Positions 33,190 to 43,526 are shown, counted from the stretch's first letter. The stretch: DNA of 64,000 nt from Jiangella alba (GCF_900106035.1 NZ_FNUC01000003.1:992001-1056000), one strand, 5' to 3'. Numbers and translations are program-made. Notes: generated by a model from the sequence alone, not told the origin.

Positions 33190-36000
33190 ATGAACGCCAG
33201 ACTCAGTCGTCGAGGCTTCTTAGTGGCCGGGGGCGCGGCTGTCTCACTCTCAGCCGCCCGGCCATTCGCCTGGCCGGCGGCTGACACCACACCAGCAGCC
33301 GCGATCCCCGAGGCGACTGGCACGTCGCTGTGGTATGCCACTCCGGCAACGGATTGGTCGAGTCAGGCGCTGCCGATCGGCAACGGGCGACTTGGCGCGA
33401 TGATCTTCGGTGGCCTCGCTTCCGATCGGATCCAGCTCAACGAACAGAGCCTGTGGGGCGGCGTCAACGACTACGACAACGCTCTGGCCGGTCGCAACGA
33501 CTACGCGTACGACCTCTCGATGACTGGTTTCGGCTCCTACCGCAACTTCGGAGACCTCGTCGTCTCCTTCGATCGCCTGACCAAGGTCATCGGCGACAAC
33601 GGTGGTGGTGTCGACTCCACCGCCGCGCAGACCGTCGCGCAGAGTTACGACGGCAACGTCGCAACCAAGTGGTGCATCATCGCCCCGAACGGCGGTGCAC
33701 AGCCCTGGACGTGCCGGTGGTCGGTTGACCTCGCCACCGCCACACGGGTAGCGGAGTACTCCTTCACCAGCGCCGGCGACGTGCCGGAGCGTGACCCACA
33801 GGACTGGGTGTTCGAAGGGTCCGTCGATGGGCTGACCTGGACCGAGCTCGATGCCCGGCAGCACGCCGAGACGCCCTTCACCGCGCGCGGGCAGCGGCTT
33901 CAATATGCGGTCGCCACGCCCGGCACATATAGCCATTACCGCTTCACCTTCAGTCCCAAGGTTGGGGTTCCGCATTGGCAGGTCGCCGAGATCGGCCTTG
34001 CCGGCGTGGACCTGATCGGCGTGGGTGCGGTGCCCGCCGACTACGCGCGGTCACTCGACCTCGCCACCGGCGTGCACACCACTTCGTTCACCGACGCCCA
34101 AGGCGAAAGCGTGCTCCGTGAAGCGTTCGCCAGTCGCTCGGCCGACCTGCTCGTTGTGCGCTATCAAACCGCCTCACCTGCTGGGCTCTCCGGCGAGATC
34201 TCCTTGACATCCGGCCAGAACGCCGATCGCAACGAGCCCCGCACCACCACCGTTGTGTCCGCGGAAGGCAATCGCATCCGCTTCGCCAACCGGATGCGGA
34301 ACGACCTGCGCTACGCCGCCGACGGCGAGCTCCGGCAGAACGGCGGAGTACTGGCGCGAGCGGGGGAACAGGTGCGGTTCACCGGCTGTCGCGAGATCGA
34401 GATTCGGATCGATCTCCGAACCGACTACGCGCTCGACGCTGCAGCCGGTTGGCGCAGCGGCAAGGATCCGGCTGGGGTGGCTGCTACGACCCTGGCGCGG
34501 GCTTCGGCGACGTCGTACGCGCAGCTCCGCAGTGCCCACCTCGACAACCACGGCGCGATCATGGATCGAGTGCGGGTGGACTGGGGTCGCACAGAGCCCG
34601 AGGTGTTGGAGCTGCCGATGAAGGACCGGCTGGCGCGCTATGCAGACGGAACCTCCGCTGATCCCGAGCTCGAGCAATTGCACTTCCGCTACGGGCGTTA
34701 CCTGCTCGTCAGCTGCTCCCGACCCGACGGCCTACCTGCCAACCTGCAGGGGCTCTGGAACAACCAGAACCAGCCGCCCTGGGCCGCCGACTATCACACC
34801 AACATCAACATTCAGATGAACTACTGGGCAGCGGAGACTACCGACCTGCCCGACAGCCACGCTGCACTCGCGCATTTCATCGAGCAGGTGGCCGTGCCGA
34901 GCCGCGTCGCGACTCGCAACGCCTTCCAGGCTCGGGACGGATCGGAGGTGCGCGGCTGGACTGCGCGCACGTCACAGAGCATCTTCGGCGGCAACGCATG
35001 GCTCTGGAACACGGTCGCCTCGGCGTGGTACATGCGTCACATCTACGAGCACTGGTCCTTCACCCAAGACCGTGACGTCCTGCAGCGCTATTATCCGTTG
35101 GTCAAGGAGGTTTGCGAGTTCTGGCAGGATCGTCTCCTGGAGAAGGCAGACGGCCTGCTGTACTCCCCATACGGGTGGTCGCCTGAACACGGTCCCCACG
35201 AAGACGGGGTCATGTATGACCAGCAGCTCGTCTGGGACCTCTTCACGAACTACCTCGAGATGGCCAAGGCACTGGAGGTCGACGAGGCGTTTCGCGACGA
35301 GGTTGCCACGATGCGGGAGAAGCTCGCGCCCAACAAGATCGGCAGCTGGGGCCAACTGCAGGAGTGGCAAACCGACCGTGACAGCATCGACAATCGGCAT
35401 CGGCACACCTCGCATCTGTTCGCGGTGTACCCCGGACGCCAGATCACGGTGGGGGAGACGCCGGACCTCGCCGCCGCGGCACTGAAGTCTCTCAATGCGC
35501 GCTGCGGCGCCCCCAACGGGGAGCCGATCGGCCCCGATACGGTGGTCGGTGACAGCCGTACATCGTGGACCTGGCCATGGAGGGCTGCGCTGTTCGCGCG
35601 GTTGCAGGAGCCAGAGCGTGCCTACGCGATGCTCCGTGGGCTGATGCGCCACCGGACCTACCAGAACCTGTTCGCCTACCATCCGCCCTTTCAGATGGAT
35701 GGCAACTTCGGCATGAGCGCCGCGTTGGCCGAGATGCTGCTGCAGAGCCATGACGGCGCCATCCGCCTGCTGCCGGCGCTGCCGCAGGCGTGGGCTGCCG
35801 AGGGCTCCTTCACCGGACTTCGGGCGCGCGGCGGCTACCGCGTCAGCGCCACGTGGTCGATGGGCAGGGTGACCTCGTTCGAGGTCGTGGCCGATCGGGT
35901 GCCCAGCCGCCGCCCGGTCCTGGTGATCGTCAATGGGCGCGAGATGAGGGTGGTCCCGAAACGCGGCTACCGTCCCGTGAGCGCCGGCGGCACCGGTTAG
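33190..36000 (+). CDS. Secreted GH95 alpha-fucosidase/galactosidase with inserted discoidin-like domain
   Basis: This 936-residue protein has a Tat signal (LSRRGFLVAGGAAVS). The N-terminal GH95 beta-domain (LWYATPATDWSSQALPIGNG) is interrupted at about residues 120-270 by an F5/8C-like module (YDGNVATKWC to VPHWQVAEIGLAGV). The (alpha/alpha)6 domain carries the family residues: N538 and N540 (HTNINIQMNYW), E666 (SPEHGP) and D837 (MDGNFG). GGAGG lies six bases before the ATG. It cleaves alpha-1,2-fucosyl or alpha-L-galactosyl bonds. A GntR operator controls it. Confidence 0.92.
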   Translation: MNARLSRRGFLVAGGAAVSLSAARPFAWPAADTTPAAAIPEATGTSLWYATPATDWSSQALPIGNGRLGAMIFGGLASDRIQLNEQSLWGGVNDYDNALAGRNDYAYDLSMTGFGSYRNFGDLVVSFDRLTKVIGDNGGGVDSTAAQTVAQSYDGNVATKWCIIAPNGGAQPWTCRWSVDLATATRVAEYSFTSAGDVPERDPQDWVFEGSVDGLTWTELDARQHAETPFTARGQRLQYAVATPGTYSHYRFTFSPKVGVPHWQVAEIGLAGVDLIGVGAVPADYARSLDLATGVHTTSFTDAQGESVLREAFASRSADLLVVRYQTASPAGLSGEISLTSGQNADRNEPRTTTVVSAEGNRIRFANRMRNDLRYAADGELRQNGGVLARAGEQVRFTGCREIEIRIDLRTDYALDAAAGWRSGKDPAGVAATTLARASATSYAQLRSAHLDNHGAIMDRVRVDWGRTEPEVLELPMKDRLARYADGTSADPELEQLHFRYGRYLLVSCSRPDGLPANLQGLWNNQNQPPWAADYHTNINIQMNYWAAETTDLPDSHAALAHFIEQVAVPSRVATRNAFQARDGSEVRGWTARTSQSIFGGNAWLWNTVASAWYMRHIYEHWSFTQDRDVLQRYYPLVKEVCEFWQDRLLEKADGLLYSPYGWSPEHGPHEDGVMYDQQLVWDLFTNYLEMAKALEVDEAFRDEVATMREKLAPNKIGSWGQLQEWQTDRDSIDNRHRHTSHLFAVYPGRQITVGETPDLAAAALKSLNARCGAPNGEPIGPDTVVGDSRTSWTWPWRAALFARLQEPERAYAMLRGLMRHRTYQNLFAYHPPFQMDGNFGMSAALAEMLLQSHDGAIRLLPALPQAWAAEGSFTGLRARGGYRVSATWSMGRVTSFEVVADRVPSRRPVLVIVNGREMRVVPKRGYRPVSAGGTG

Positions 36001-36051
36001 TTCGCCGTTCCAGGTGTGCCGCGCGATGAGCCACGGTGTGCCATGGCCGGC

Positions 36052-36101
36052 GATGGCCTCCCGGGCGGAGGCGTCGAGGACCCTCCGTCCGGGAAGCCAT
36101 C
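36052..36101 (+). terminator. Strong hairpin after GH95 gene
   Basis: Outer arms GATGGC and GCCATC enclose CCCGGGCGGAGG and CCTCCGTCCGGG (11 of 12 pair). It starts 52 bases after the stop. No T run follows, so its termination strength is uncertain. Confidence 0.5.
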
Positions 36102-36221
36102 ACGGCTAGAGCTGACTCGTCGAGGCGGCCACTTGCTCGTCGCTCGCGGGCAGACAGGTAGCCGTCCGCCGCAGGATTGTGGCGATGGTTGAGGCCCCAC
36201 CCCCTAAACGTCGCCACGCAC

Positions 36222-36845
36222 GGACTCGCTCGGCCGAGATCGGCTGGGGTGGCAGGCCTATCGGCCGGGCGAGCCGCACTACAACCAGTACCGAGACCCT
36301 TCGGTCAAGGCCGAGGCAGCCGCCGCGAAGGTGGCCGGGATGAACTACCTGGTCTTCACCGCCAAGCACCACGACGGCTATCCCAACTTCCGCACGGACA
36401 ATGTCCGCCACTCGTTCTACACAGACTTCGCGCCATGACGATGGGTTTCGAGCCGTTGCTCCCACCCTTGCCGCTGACTACTCGACGCCGAGCAGGAGGT
36501 CGGTGCCTTCGACCCCTGCGTCCTCGGGGCCTGGCAGCCCGACCTGCCGACACACGACATGACGTCAGCGGTCGAGACGCACGTCGACCGGAGACGGCAA
36601 CCTCCTCCGCAACGTCGTACCGATGAAGACCGGATACATCGAGGACGCGGTGCCGACCACCGTTCGCGAGGTCGGCGCCCGGGTGGCCGAGCACAAGGCC
36701 AGCCATCGTGGGCACCCGGGGAGGCCCCTACCGCAGCGGCACCGTAGGGGACTCGACCTACCGTCACAAGACCATCTACGTGCACATCACCGACTCCATC
36801 AAGCCATTCAGGCTTCGCCTGCCGGCCCCGAACGTGCCGGCCCGG
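36222..36845 (+). pseudogene. Decayed GH29 fucosidase copy
   Basis: The plus strand carries GH29 segments almost identical to the gene at 22033-23937: YNQYRDPSVKAE, NYLVFTAKHHDGYPNFRTDN, then DYSTP, MKTGYIEDAVPTTVREVG and HITDSIKPFRLRLPA. They are in several frames, with large internal gaps (including the catalytic core) and no start. It is a decayed duplicate of the 22-kb gene. Confidence 0.85.
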
Positions 36846-37561
36846 GCACGTCCCGGAGGCTGACCGACCGCGCGAGTTGGAGGAGAGCGGGTTCATTTCA
36901 TTCACGTTCTCAACGTCGCCCCGGACCCCAGCGCGGCCCTTCCCCGGGGGGAAGGTCGTCATGTCGGTGCCGGATGGGCTGCTGTCGCCGACTCGGCATC
37001 GGACCGCTCCGGCTTGCAGCCGGGACGGTGATCACGCGACCACCCCAGCGTCGGCAGGGCGCGATCTTCGATGCGGACGCGGAAGGCGGCCAGGAGGCCG
37101 TCAAGATCATCGCTCACATGCTGACCCCTCGGTGCCCTCCGCCCATGTCTACCGAAGGTGACACACCGCAAGATCACTAGACCGCTGTGGCGTTGGCAGC
37201 CAAGGTGAGCCGTCCTCGCTGGACCGAGTTCAACTGGCGATAGACCCGATGTCTCTGGCGATTCCTTCGCGTGGATGCGGCGACGATTCGGAATCATCGT
37301 GGTAGTGGCCTTCCATTCGTCACCCGCGTCCTTTGATTGCCACTAAACATCGGATCAATGCTTGCGCGTCGTCGCGGTTGAGGAGTAACATCCGCGCAAC
37401 GTGTTCGTTGTATTGCCACCTCGGCGTTGTCATGCGCGTGCTGTGGCGTAGGTCACCTGAGTAGTGCGTATGCGGGCCGCCGTTTCCGGTGCGAGCCGGC
37501 CCGCTGGCAATAGGCCGATTGACCGTTCGTGAGCGCACCCCCCGTGCCGTGTGGAGGCAAC
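36846..37561. other. Mostly empty stretch between the GH95 genes
   Basis: No clear gene is seen. A plus-strand piece FIHVLNVAPDPS (about 36900) may be another decayed hydrolase fragment. A 37-residue minus-strand frame (MTTPRWQYNEHVARMLLL, 37320-37433) looks protein-like but is too short to assign. The promoter of the second GH95 gene should lie at the right end. No GATCCTATAG site is present. Confidence 0.4.
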
Positions 37562-40381
37562 GTGACTACTGCTAGTCGTCGTCTTCGGACCGTGAGCGCA
37601 CTGTCTGTGCTTGCGTCGCTGATCGCGGTGCCGGGTCTTTCGGCCAGCGGAACGTCGCTCGCGACGTCCGCCGAGGTGGCCACCTCGCGAGACCACTCCC
37701 CATTGACGCTGTGGTACGACGAGCCCGCGACGCACTGGGAGTCGCGGACGTTACCCATAGGCAGCGGTGCTCTCGGTGCGGCCGTCTTCGGCGGGGTCGC
37801 GACCGAGCGGCTGCAGTTCAACGAGAAGACACTGTGGACCGGCGGTCCGGGGTCTCCTGGCTACAACTTCGGCAACTGGACGTCGCCGCGGCCCGGGGCG
37901 CTTGAGGCGGTGCAGCAGCGCATCGACGCAGAGAAGCGGGTGTCACCGCAGTGGGTCGCCAACCTGCTCGGCCAGCCGAGGACCGGCTACGGCGCGTACC
38001 AGCCGTTCGGCGAGATCAGGCTGACGCAGCCCCAGCCGACATCGGTGAGCGACTACAGACGAAGCCTGGACATCGCCGACGCGACCGCGACGGTGTCATA
38101 CACCGCCGATGGCGTCGGCTACTCCCGCGACTACTTCGCTTCGGCTGCCGACGACGTGATCGTGGCCCGGCTGAGAGCCGACGAGCCAGGCCAGATCGGG
38201 TTCACCGCGAGCATCACCGCCCCCGGCAACCGGACGAGGACGCTGACCGCCGAGGGCGGCCGTATCACGATGGCTGGAGCGCTGCACGACAATGGCATGC
38301 GTTTCGAGTCGCAGCTGCAGGTGCTGAACACCGGCGGCACCCGGACCGACAACCCCGACGGGACGGTAACGGTATCCGGAGCCGACGAGGTCGTCCTGCT
38401 GCTCGCGGCCGGGACCGACTACTCGACGGCGTACCCCACCTACCGCACCGGGCAGAGCCCACACGCCGACGTCACGGAACGCGTCGACGCGGCCGCCGAC
38501 CGGTCCTACCAACGGCTGCGTGCCGCGCACCTTGCCGACTATCAGGAACTCTTCGAGCGGGTGCGCCTCGACGTCGGCCAGCAGATGCCGAACATGCCCA
38601 CCGATGAGCTGCTGGACGGGTACCGGAAGAACACCCTGTCGCCGCCGGCCCGCAAGGCTCTCGAAGTGCTCTTCTTCCAGTACGGGCGCTACCTGCTGAT
38701 CGCGTCATCGCGTCCGGGGTCGCTGCCGGCCAACCTGCAGGGTGTCTGGAACGACTCAACGAGCCCGCCCTGGTATTCCGACTACCACGTCAACATCAAC
38801 CTGCAGATGAACTACTGGTTGGCCGAGACCACCAACCTGTCCGAGACGACCGGTCCGCTGTTCGACTTCGTCGACTCACTGGTCCCTCCGGGGCGGGTGA
38901 CGGCTCGGGAGATGTTCGACAACCGCGGCTGGGTGGTGCACAACGCGACGACGCCGTTCGGCAACACCGGCGTTGGCGACTGGGCGACCGCCTTCTGGTT
39001 CCCCGAGGCCGGTGCCTGGCTCGCCCAGCACTACTGGGAGCACTACCAGTTCACCGGTGACAGGGAGTTTCTGCGCGAGCGCGCGTACCCGATGCTGAAG
39101 GCGCTCTCGGAGTTCTGGATCGACGAGCTCGTAGTCGACCCGCGCGACGGCAAGCTGGTCGTCAACCCGAGCTACTCGCCGGAGCAGGGTGACTTCTCCG
39201 CCGGCGGCTCGATGTCACAGCAGATCGTGTGGGACCTGTTCACCAACACCACGCGGGCCGCAGAGATCGTCGGCGACCGCACTGCGTTCACCCGCGAGCT
39301 GCGGCGGGCACGCGGCAAGCTCGACCCCGGTCTGCGGATCGGCTCCTGGGGCCAGGTCCAGGAGTGGAAGGAGGACTTGGACGACCCGAACAACACCCAC
39401 CGGCACGTGTCCCACCTGTTCGCGCTGCATCCCGGGTCGCAGATCACGCCGGAGATCGACCCCGAATACGTTGAGGCGGCCGAGGTGTCGCTTCGTGCCC
39501 GAGGTGACGGCGGCACCGGCTGGAGCAAGGCGTGGAAGATCAACTTCTGGGCGCGGCTGCTCGACGGCAACCACGCGCACAAGATGCTCGACGAGCAGCT
39601 GTCGAACAGCACCCTGCCCAACCTGTGGGACACCCATCCGCCGTTCCAGATCGACGGAAATTTCGGCGCCACCGCCGGGGCCGCCGAGATGCTGCTGCAG
39701 AGCCACGCCGGTGCTATCGAGGTGCTGCCGGCGTTGCCGGACTTCTGGGCGGATGGGTCGGTTGACGGGCTGCGGGCCCGGGGCAATGCGACGGTCGACG
39801 TCCGGTGGGCCGACGGCACACCGACCGAGATTGCGGTGTCCGCTGGTCGGAGTGGCCCGCTGACCCTGCGGAGCAGCATGTTCGAGGGTCGCTTCCGGGT
39901 GTATGACGCCGTCACCGGGCGTCGGGTCGAGGTCGTACGCGACGGCAACGAGGTCGTCCTGGACGGCCGGCGCGGTCATGAGTACGTCTTCGTCCCGCTG
40001 GCCCGTCTGTCGGTCTCGGTGCCCGAGCGGGTCGAGGACGGGACCCCGTTCGACGTGGAGGTCACTGCGCATGCCGCCGGTGCCACGTTGCCCGCCGGGC
40101 GGCTGAGTCTCGAGGTGCCCGACGGATGGACGGTCGAGCCTGGTCATGCGGTGCGGCCGATTCGGTCCGGCGACGCCCGCTCCTACGTCTTCGAGGTCAC
40201 CCCCACGGCCGACGAGGAGGGACGACAGCGCGTCCGTGCCGTGCTGTCCGGCGACGGCTGGCGATTGGGCGCGACGGCCTCGGTCGAGATCGAGCCGCCG
40301 TCCCGTTCCAGTGGCAGCCGAACGCACGCGACGCGACGGTCCAGGGCAGCGCGGCGTCCCTGGTACGGACGGGGTTCCTGA
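37562..40381 (+). CDS. Second secreted GH95 enzyme with frameshifted C-terminal tail
   Basis: This 939-residue protein starts at GTG 37562 with GTGGAGG in front (the GTG at 37529 has no support). It has a Sec-type signal. The GH95 N-terminal domain (LWYDEPATHWESRTLPIGSG) and (alpha/alpha)6 domain contain N411 and N413 (HVNINLQMNYW), E541 (SPEQGD) and D698 (IDGNFG). A NEW3-like Ig module follows (FDVEVTAHAAG). After about 40300 the sequence is out-of-frame. The family-like VPFQWQPNARDATVQGSAAS is in another frame, so the true protein was longer. Probable fucosidase of different linkage preference from the first GH95. Confidence 0.88.
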   Translation: MTTASRRLRTVSALSVLASLIAVPGLSASGTSLATSAEVATSRDHSPLTLWYDEPATHWESRTLPIGSGALGAAVFGGVATERLQFNEKTLWTGGPGSPGYNFGNWTSPRPGALEAVQQRIDAEKRVSPQWVANLLGQPRTGYGAYQPFGEIRLTQPQPTSVSDYRRSLDIADATATVSYTADGVGYSRDYFASAADDVIVARLRADEPGQIGFTASITAPGNRTRTLTAEGGRITMAGALHDNGMRFESQLQVLNTGGTRTDNPDGTVTVSGADEVVLLLAAGTDYSTAYPTYRTGQSPHADVTERVDAAADRSYQRLRAAHLADYQELFERVRLDVGQQMPNMPTDELLDGYRKNTLSPPARKALEVLFFQYGRYLLIASSRPGSLPANLQGVWNDSTSPPWYSDYHVNINLQMNYWLAETTNLSETTGPLFDFVDSLVPPGRVTAREMFDNRGWVVHNATTPFGNTGVGDWATAFWFPEAGAWLAQHYWEHYQFTGDREFLRERAYPMLKALSEFWIDELVVDPRDGKLVVNPSYSPEQGDFSAGGSMSQQIVWDLFTNTTRAAEIVGDRTAFTRELRRARGKLDPGLRIGSWGQVQEWKEDLDDPNNTHRHVSHLFALHPGSQITPEIDPEYVEAAEVSLRARGDGGTGWSKAWKINFWARLLDGNHAHKMLDEQLSNSTLPNLWDTHPPFQIDGNFGATAGAAEMLLQSHAGAIEVLPALPDFWADGSVDGLRARGNATVDVRWADGTPTEIAVSAGRSGPLTLRSSMFEGRFRVYDAVTGRRVEVVRDGNEVVLDGRRGHEYVFVPLARLSVSVPERVEDGTPFDVEVTAHAAGATLPAGRLSLEVPDGWTVEPGHAVRPIRSGDARSYVFEVTPTADEEGRQRVRAVLSGDGWRLGATASVEIEPPSRSSGSRTHATRRSRAARRPWYGRGS

Positions 40382-40600
40382 TCGACCGGACCCCGTGTCA
40401 CGCGGTGCGCGTCATCGGGTTCGGACCAGAACGCCATGACGTCGGCCACTGTTCCGGTCGGGCGATGGGCAGACCTCGTGGTGACGATCAGCGACCAGGG
40501 GCCGGTACGGGTGGCCGACACCAGTACCAACATGTGCGACACGCGAGCTGCGGTCGGAGCCGGTCAGTCGGGCCGTAGGCCGAACGATCAATCCAGCGGT
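40300..40600 (+). pseudogene. Out-of-frame C-terminal remnant of second GH95 protein
   Basis: The frames VPFQWQPNARDATVQGSAA (from about 40310) and TVPVGRWADLVVTISDQGP (from about 40445) look like the rest of a carbohydrate-binding tail. The frame switch sits near 40302. Several indels follow, so this tail is lost or was lost by sequencing error. Confidence 0.5.
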
Positions 40601-40724
40601 GCCGCCCGTCGTGCGGCGGCCAAGAGTGTTGGGAGTCACGGATGAAGATCCATCCGGGCTCTGCCGGTCGGCGGCGGGGCCCACGATTGTCGATTCGCAC
40701 GGGAATGCGGACAGGAGAATCCAG

Positions 40725-43526
40725 ATGAGGTGGAGCAGGCGGAAGCAGGCACGCACCGCAGTGGTCGGGATGGCGATCGGGATGCTCGCGGTGCAGTCGA
40801 TCGTTGTCGAGGGGGCGGCGAACGCAGCTGTCCGGGAGAAGCCGCCTTTCCAGCCCGAGATCGAGATCGCGATCCCAGACCGCATCTTCACCGAGACGCC
40901 CTTCGAACTCGCCGTCACCATCGACGCGGGCGATCGGGCCCTACCGCGAAGCTCGGTCGAGGTGGCGCTGCCGGACGGCTGGACAACGCCGGACGACACG
41001 GTGTCGCTGCGGCCGCTACCACGCGGCCGATCGACGCGTGTGACGTTCGACGTGACGCCGTCTGCCACGGTCGATTCCTCCTCGACCGTCGATGTCACGT
41101 TGGAGTCCGTGCGATGGGCCTGGCACGAGTCGGCCGACGTAGCCGTCGAGCCGTGCCTCGTGCCGGAGCCGGTCGATCCGCGGCTGAAGGTGCCCGAGTC
41201 GGCCTTTTCACGTCGCCTCGAATGGGTCGGACCGGTCGTCTACGACCCCGGATACACGCTCTGGGGCGCGAGTCCGGTGGTCGACGACGAAGGGCGCTTC
41301 CACCTCTTCATCGCACGCTGGCCCGAGCGCAACGTCGATCCGGCCTGGCGCCGGTCGAGCGAGATCGCCCACTATTTCGCCGACAGCCCGGAGGGACCCT
41401 TCGAGTTCAGCGATGTGGCGTTGCAGGGAACCGGCCAGGAGGGTGACTGGGATCGCTACGCCCCGCACAACCCGGAGATCCGACGGTTCGGCGACAAGTA
41501 CGTGCTGCTCTACATCGGCAACAGCGACTACCGGCAGCCGCCGCATCCGAACAACCAGCAGATCGGCATGGCCGTCGCCGACAGTCCCTACGGCCCCTGG
41601 GAGAAAATCAACCCAGACTCCGAGCAGCCGGGGCTGCTGATCTCGCCGCAGGCTGGTCATTTCACCGAGGGCAAGATGGTCACCAACCCCACGATGATGA
41701 AGCTCGGTGACACCTACTTCGTATACTTCAAGACGCGCGTCGGCGCGAAGCTCGTGTTCGGCGCCGCCACCAGCAAGAACCTCACCGGGCCCTACCAGCT
41801 TCTCGAGGACCCGCTCACGCCCGAAGGCGTGACGATCGAGGACGCGACCGTGTTCACCTCCGACGGCCAGGTCCAATTCCTGACGACGGACAACCACGGC
41901 GACGTCACCGGGATCGTCGGTGGCGGCGCGATGTTCTTCTCCGAGGACGGCTACACCTTTGACCTCGACCGCACCAGCCTCGGCTATCGGAGAGTCCCCT
42001 ACTACTACGAGGCGTACGGCGACTTCCCGATCCGCAAGATCTACGGGCCGGATCCGAAGTTCGAGCAGCCGAAGGTCCTCACGGTGGACGGCAAGGCGCG
42101 CTACCTCTACGCCTCGTCGGGGTGGAACGTGACCGGTCAGGACCGCACCGTCATCCACCTGCTGAGAGTGGCCGACCACCCGGTCGCCCGGGGCGACGAG
42201 CGGGGCACCGGCTGCAACCTGCTGCGCAACGGCGACCTCGAGGCTGGGACCCGCGCCGGCAACCCGCCGGCCGCCGCCGACTGGGGGGTTCCTGCCACCG
42301 AGCTCAACCTCCCTGGCTGGGAGGCGGGCAGCGAGGTAGTCGTCGCTGCGAGCTCCGCAAGCGGTAAGGCCGGCTACGGCACCGCGAGCACGACGATCGA
42401 GTCGCCGAGCAAGGACACCGTGGTGGGATTCAACTCGAACGAGTCGACGGCGCCACCGACGACGTCCTCGATCCGGCAGACGTTCGTGACGACACCGGGG
42501 CAGACGTACCGGCTCTCCTTTGACCTCGGCGCACTCTCGTCTCCAGCGAAGCCCATGGGCCTGACGGCGCAGCTGTTCGACGGAGCGATCGACAGCGGTG
42601 ACCCGGCAGCGCCCATGGCAGAGGGCCGCGTCACCGTCGAAACCAACGGGTTCGGTCAGCGGCTACGGGACGTCGTGACGTTCACCGCCACCTCCGACCG
42701 GGCCACGCTCGTGCTGTTCGAGAGCAGCGCGACCACCAATTCGGGCAACGTCGCGGTCGACAACGTCTCCGTCCGGGCGGTGCTGCAAGTTGACGACACC
42801 GGCCCGGAGCTGGCCGCACCGACCGGTGTGACGCACCATCTCGCCGACGGCAAGATCGTCCTCAGCTGGGCGTCCGTGTCCGGCGCCGACGGCTACGCCG
42901 TGTCACGGATGCGTTGCGATCGGCCCATCATGGTCGCGGTCGCCCACGGACGGACGTCAGTGGCACTCGGCGCATCCGAAGACGCGGGCGGGACGTACAC
43001 GGTCGCTGCGTTCGTCGACGGGCAGATCGGTCCGGCGTCGCAGCCGTACGAGGTGCCGACGGATCCGGCGCACGAGGTGCCGACGGATCCGACGCCGCGG
43101 CAGATCGTGGTGGACGACTCCGACCTGGGGGATGCCTGCCCAGGAGAGCCTGTTCCCTACATGGAGACCGGAAGCTGGTTCCCGAGCGGCCTGCCTGGGT
43201 GGGACGGCGGACCGTCTCGCTACAGTGGCGCCATCGGGTCGACTGCGACCTGGACACCGACCATCGCCGGCCCGAGCGACTACCTCGTCGAGGCATGGGT
43301 CCCCGCCCACGCCACAACGACCACCTCCGCGACGTACACCGTTCGACATGCTGACGGCGAGTCGACCGTTCTCGTGGACCAGCGATCCCGCGGAGGTTGG
43401 GTGCCCCTCGGCACCTGGAGGTTCGCGGCCGGCACCGACGGCTGGGTGCGCCTCGACGTGAACAACTCGTCGGTCCACCGCCTCGACGCCGTACGCTTCA
43501 CTCCGACCGAAGGAGCAGGCCGATGA
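40725..43526 (+). CDS. Secreted multidomain GH43-like glycoside hydrolase
   Basis: This 933-residue protein begins MRWSRRKQARTAVVGMAIG (signal peptide, AGGAGA before it). Domains in order: NEW3-like Ig module (about 45-140, FELAVTIDAGD), a five-bladed beta-propeller of GH43/GH117 type (about 165-500; LWGASPVVDDEGRFHLF, NPEIRRFGDKYVLLYIG, EDATVFTSDGQVQFLT), a DUF642-like galactose-binding module (LLRNGDLEAG), an Fn3-like module (APTGVTHHL), and a C-terminal golvesin/Xly-type carbohydrate-binding domain (IGSTATWTPTIAGPSDYLVEAW). The last two are linked by EVPTDPAHEVPTDP. The substrate is unknown. It is likely an arabinosidase, xylosidase or alpha-1,3-L-anhydrogalactosidase-type enzyme in fucan or plant glycan breakdown. 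Confidence 0.85.
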   Translation: MRWSRRKQARTAVVGMAIGMLAVQSIVVEGAANAAVREKPPFQPEIEIAIPDRIFTETPFELAVTIDAGDRALPRSSVEVALPDGWTTPDDTVSLRPLPRGRSTRVTFDVTPSATVDSSSTVDVTLESVRWAWHESADVAVEPCLVPEPVDPRLKVPESAFSRRLEWVGPVVYDPGYTLWGASPVVDDEGRFHLFIARWPERNVDPAWRRSSEIAHYFADSPEGPFEFSDVALQGTGQEGDWDRYAPHNPEIRRFGDKYVLLYIGNSDYRQPPHPNNQQIGMAVADSPYGPWEKINPDSEQPGLLISPQAGHFTEGKMVTNPTMMKLGDTYFVYFKTRVGAKLVFGAATSKNLTGPYQLLEDPLTPEGVTIEDATVFTSDGQVQFLTTDNHGDVTGIVGGGAMFFSEDGYTFDLDRTSLGYRRVPYYYEAYGDFPIRKIYGPDPKFEQPKVLTVDGKARYLYASSGWNVTGQDRTVIHLLRVADHPVARGDERGTGCNLLRNGDLEAGTRAGNPPAAADWGVPATELNLPGWEAGSEVVVAASSASGKAGYGTASTTIESPSKDTVVGFNSNESTAPPTTSSIRQTFVTTPGQTYRLSFDLGALSSPAKPMGLTAQLFDGAIDSGDPAAPMAEGRVTVETNGFGQRLRDVVTFTATSDRATLVLFESSATTNSGNVAVDNVSVRAVLQVDDTGPELAAPTGVTHHLADGKIVLSWASVSGADGYAVSRMRCDRPIMVAVAHGRTSVALGASEDAGGTYTVAAFVDGQIGPASQPYEVPTDPAHEVPTDPTPRQIVVDDSDLGDACPGEPVPYMETGSWFPSGLPGWDGGPSRYSGAIGSTATWTPTIAGPSDYLVEAWVPAHATTTTSATYTVRHADGESTVLVDQRSRGGWVPLGTWRFAAGTDGWVRLDVNNSSVHRLDAVRFTPTEGAGR

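Noticed and set aside
37529-37561. GTG 37529 as start of the second GH95 gene
   Set aside because: GTG 37562 has GTGGAGG in front and leads directly into the signal peptide.
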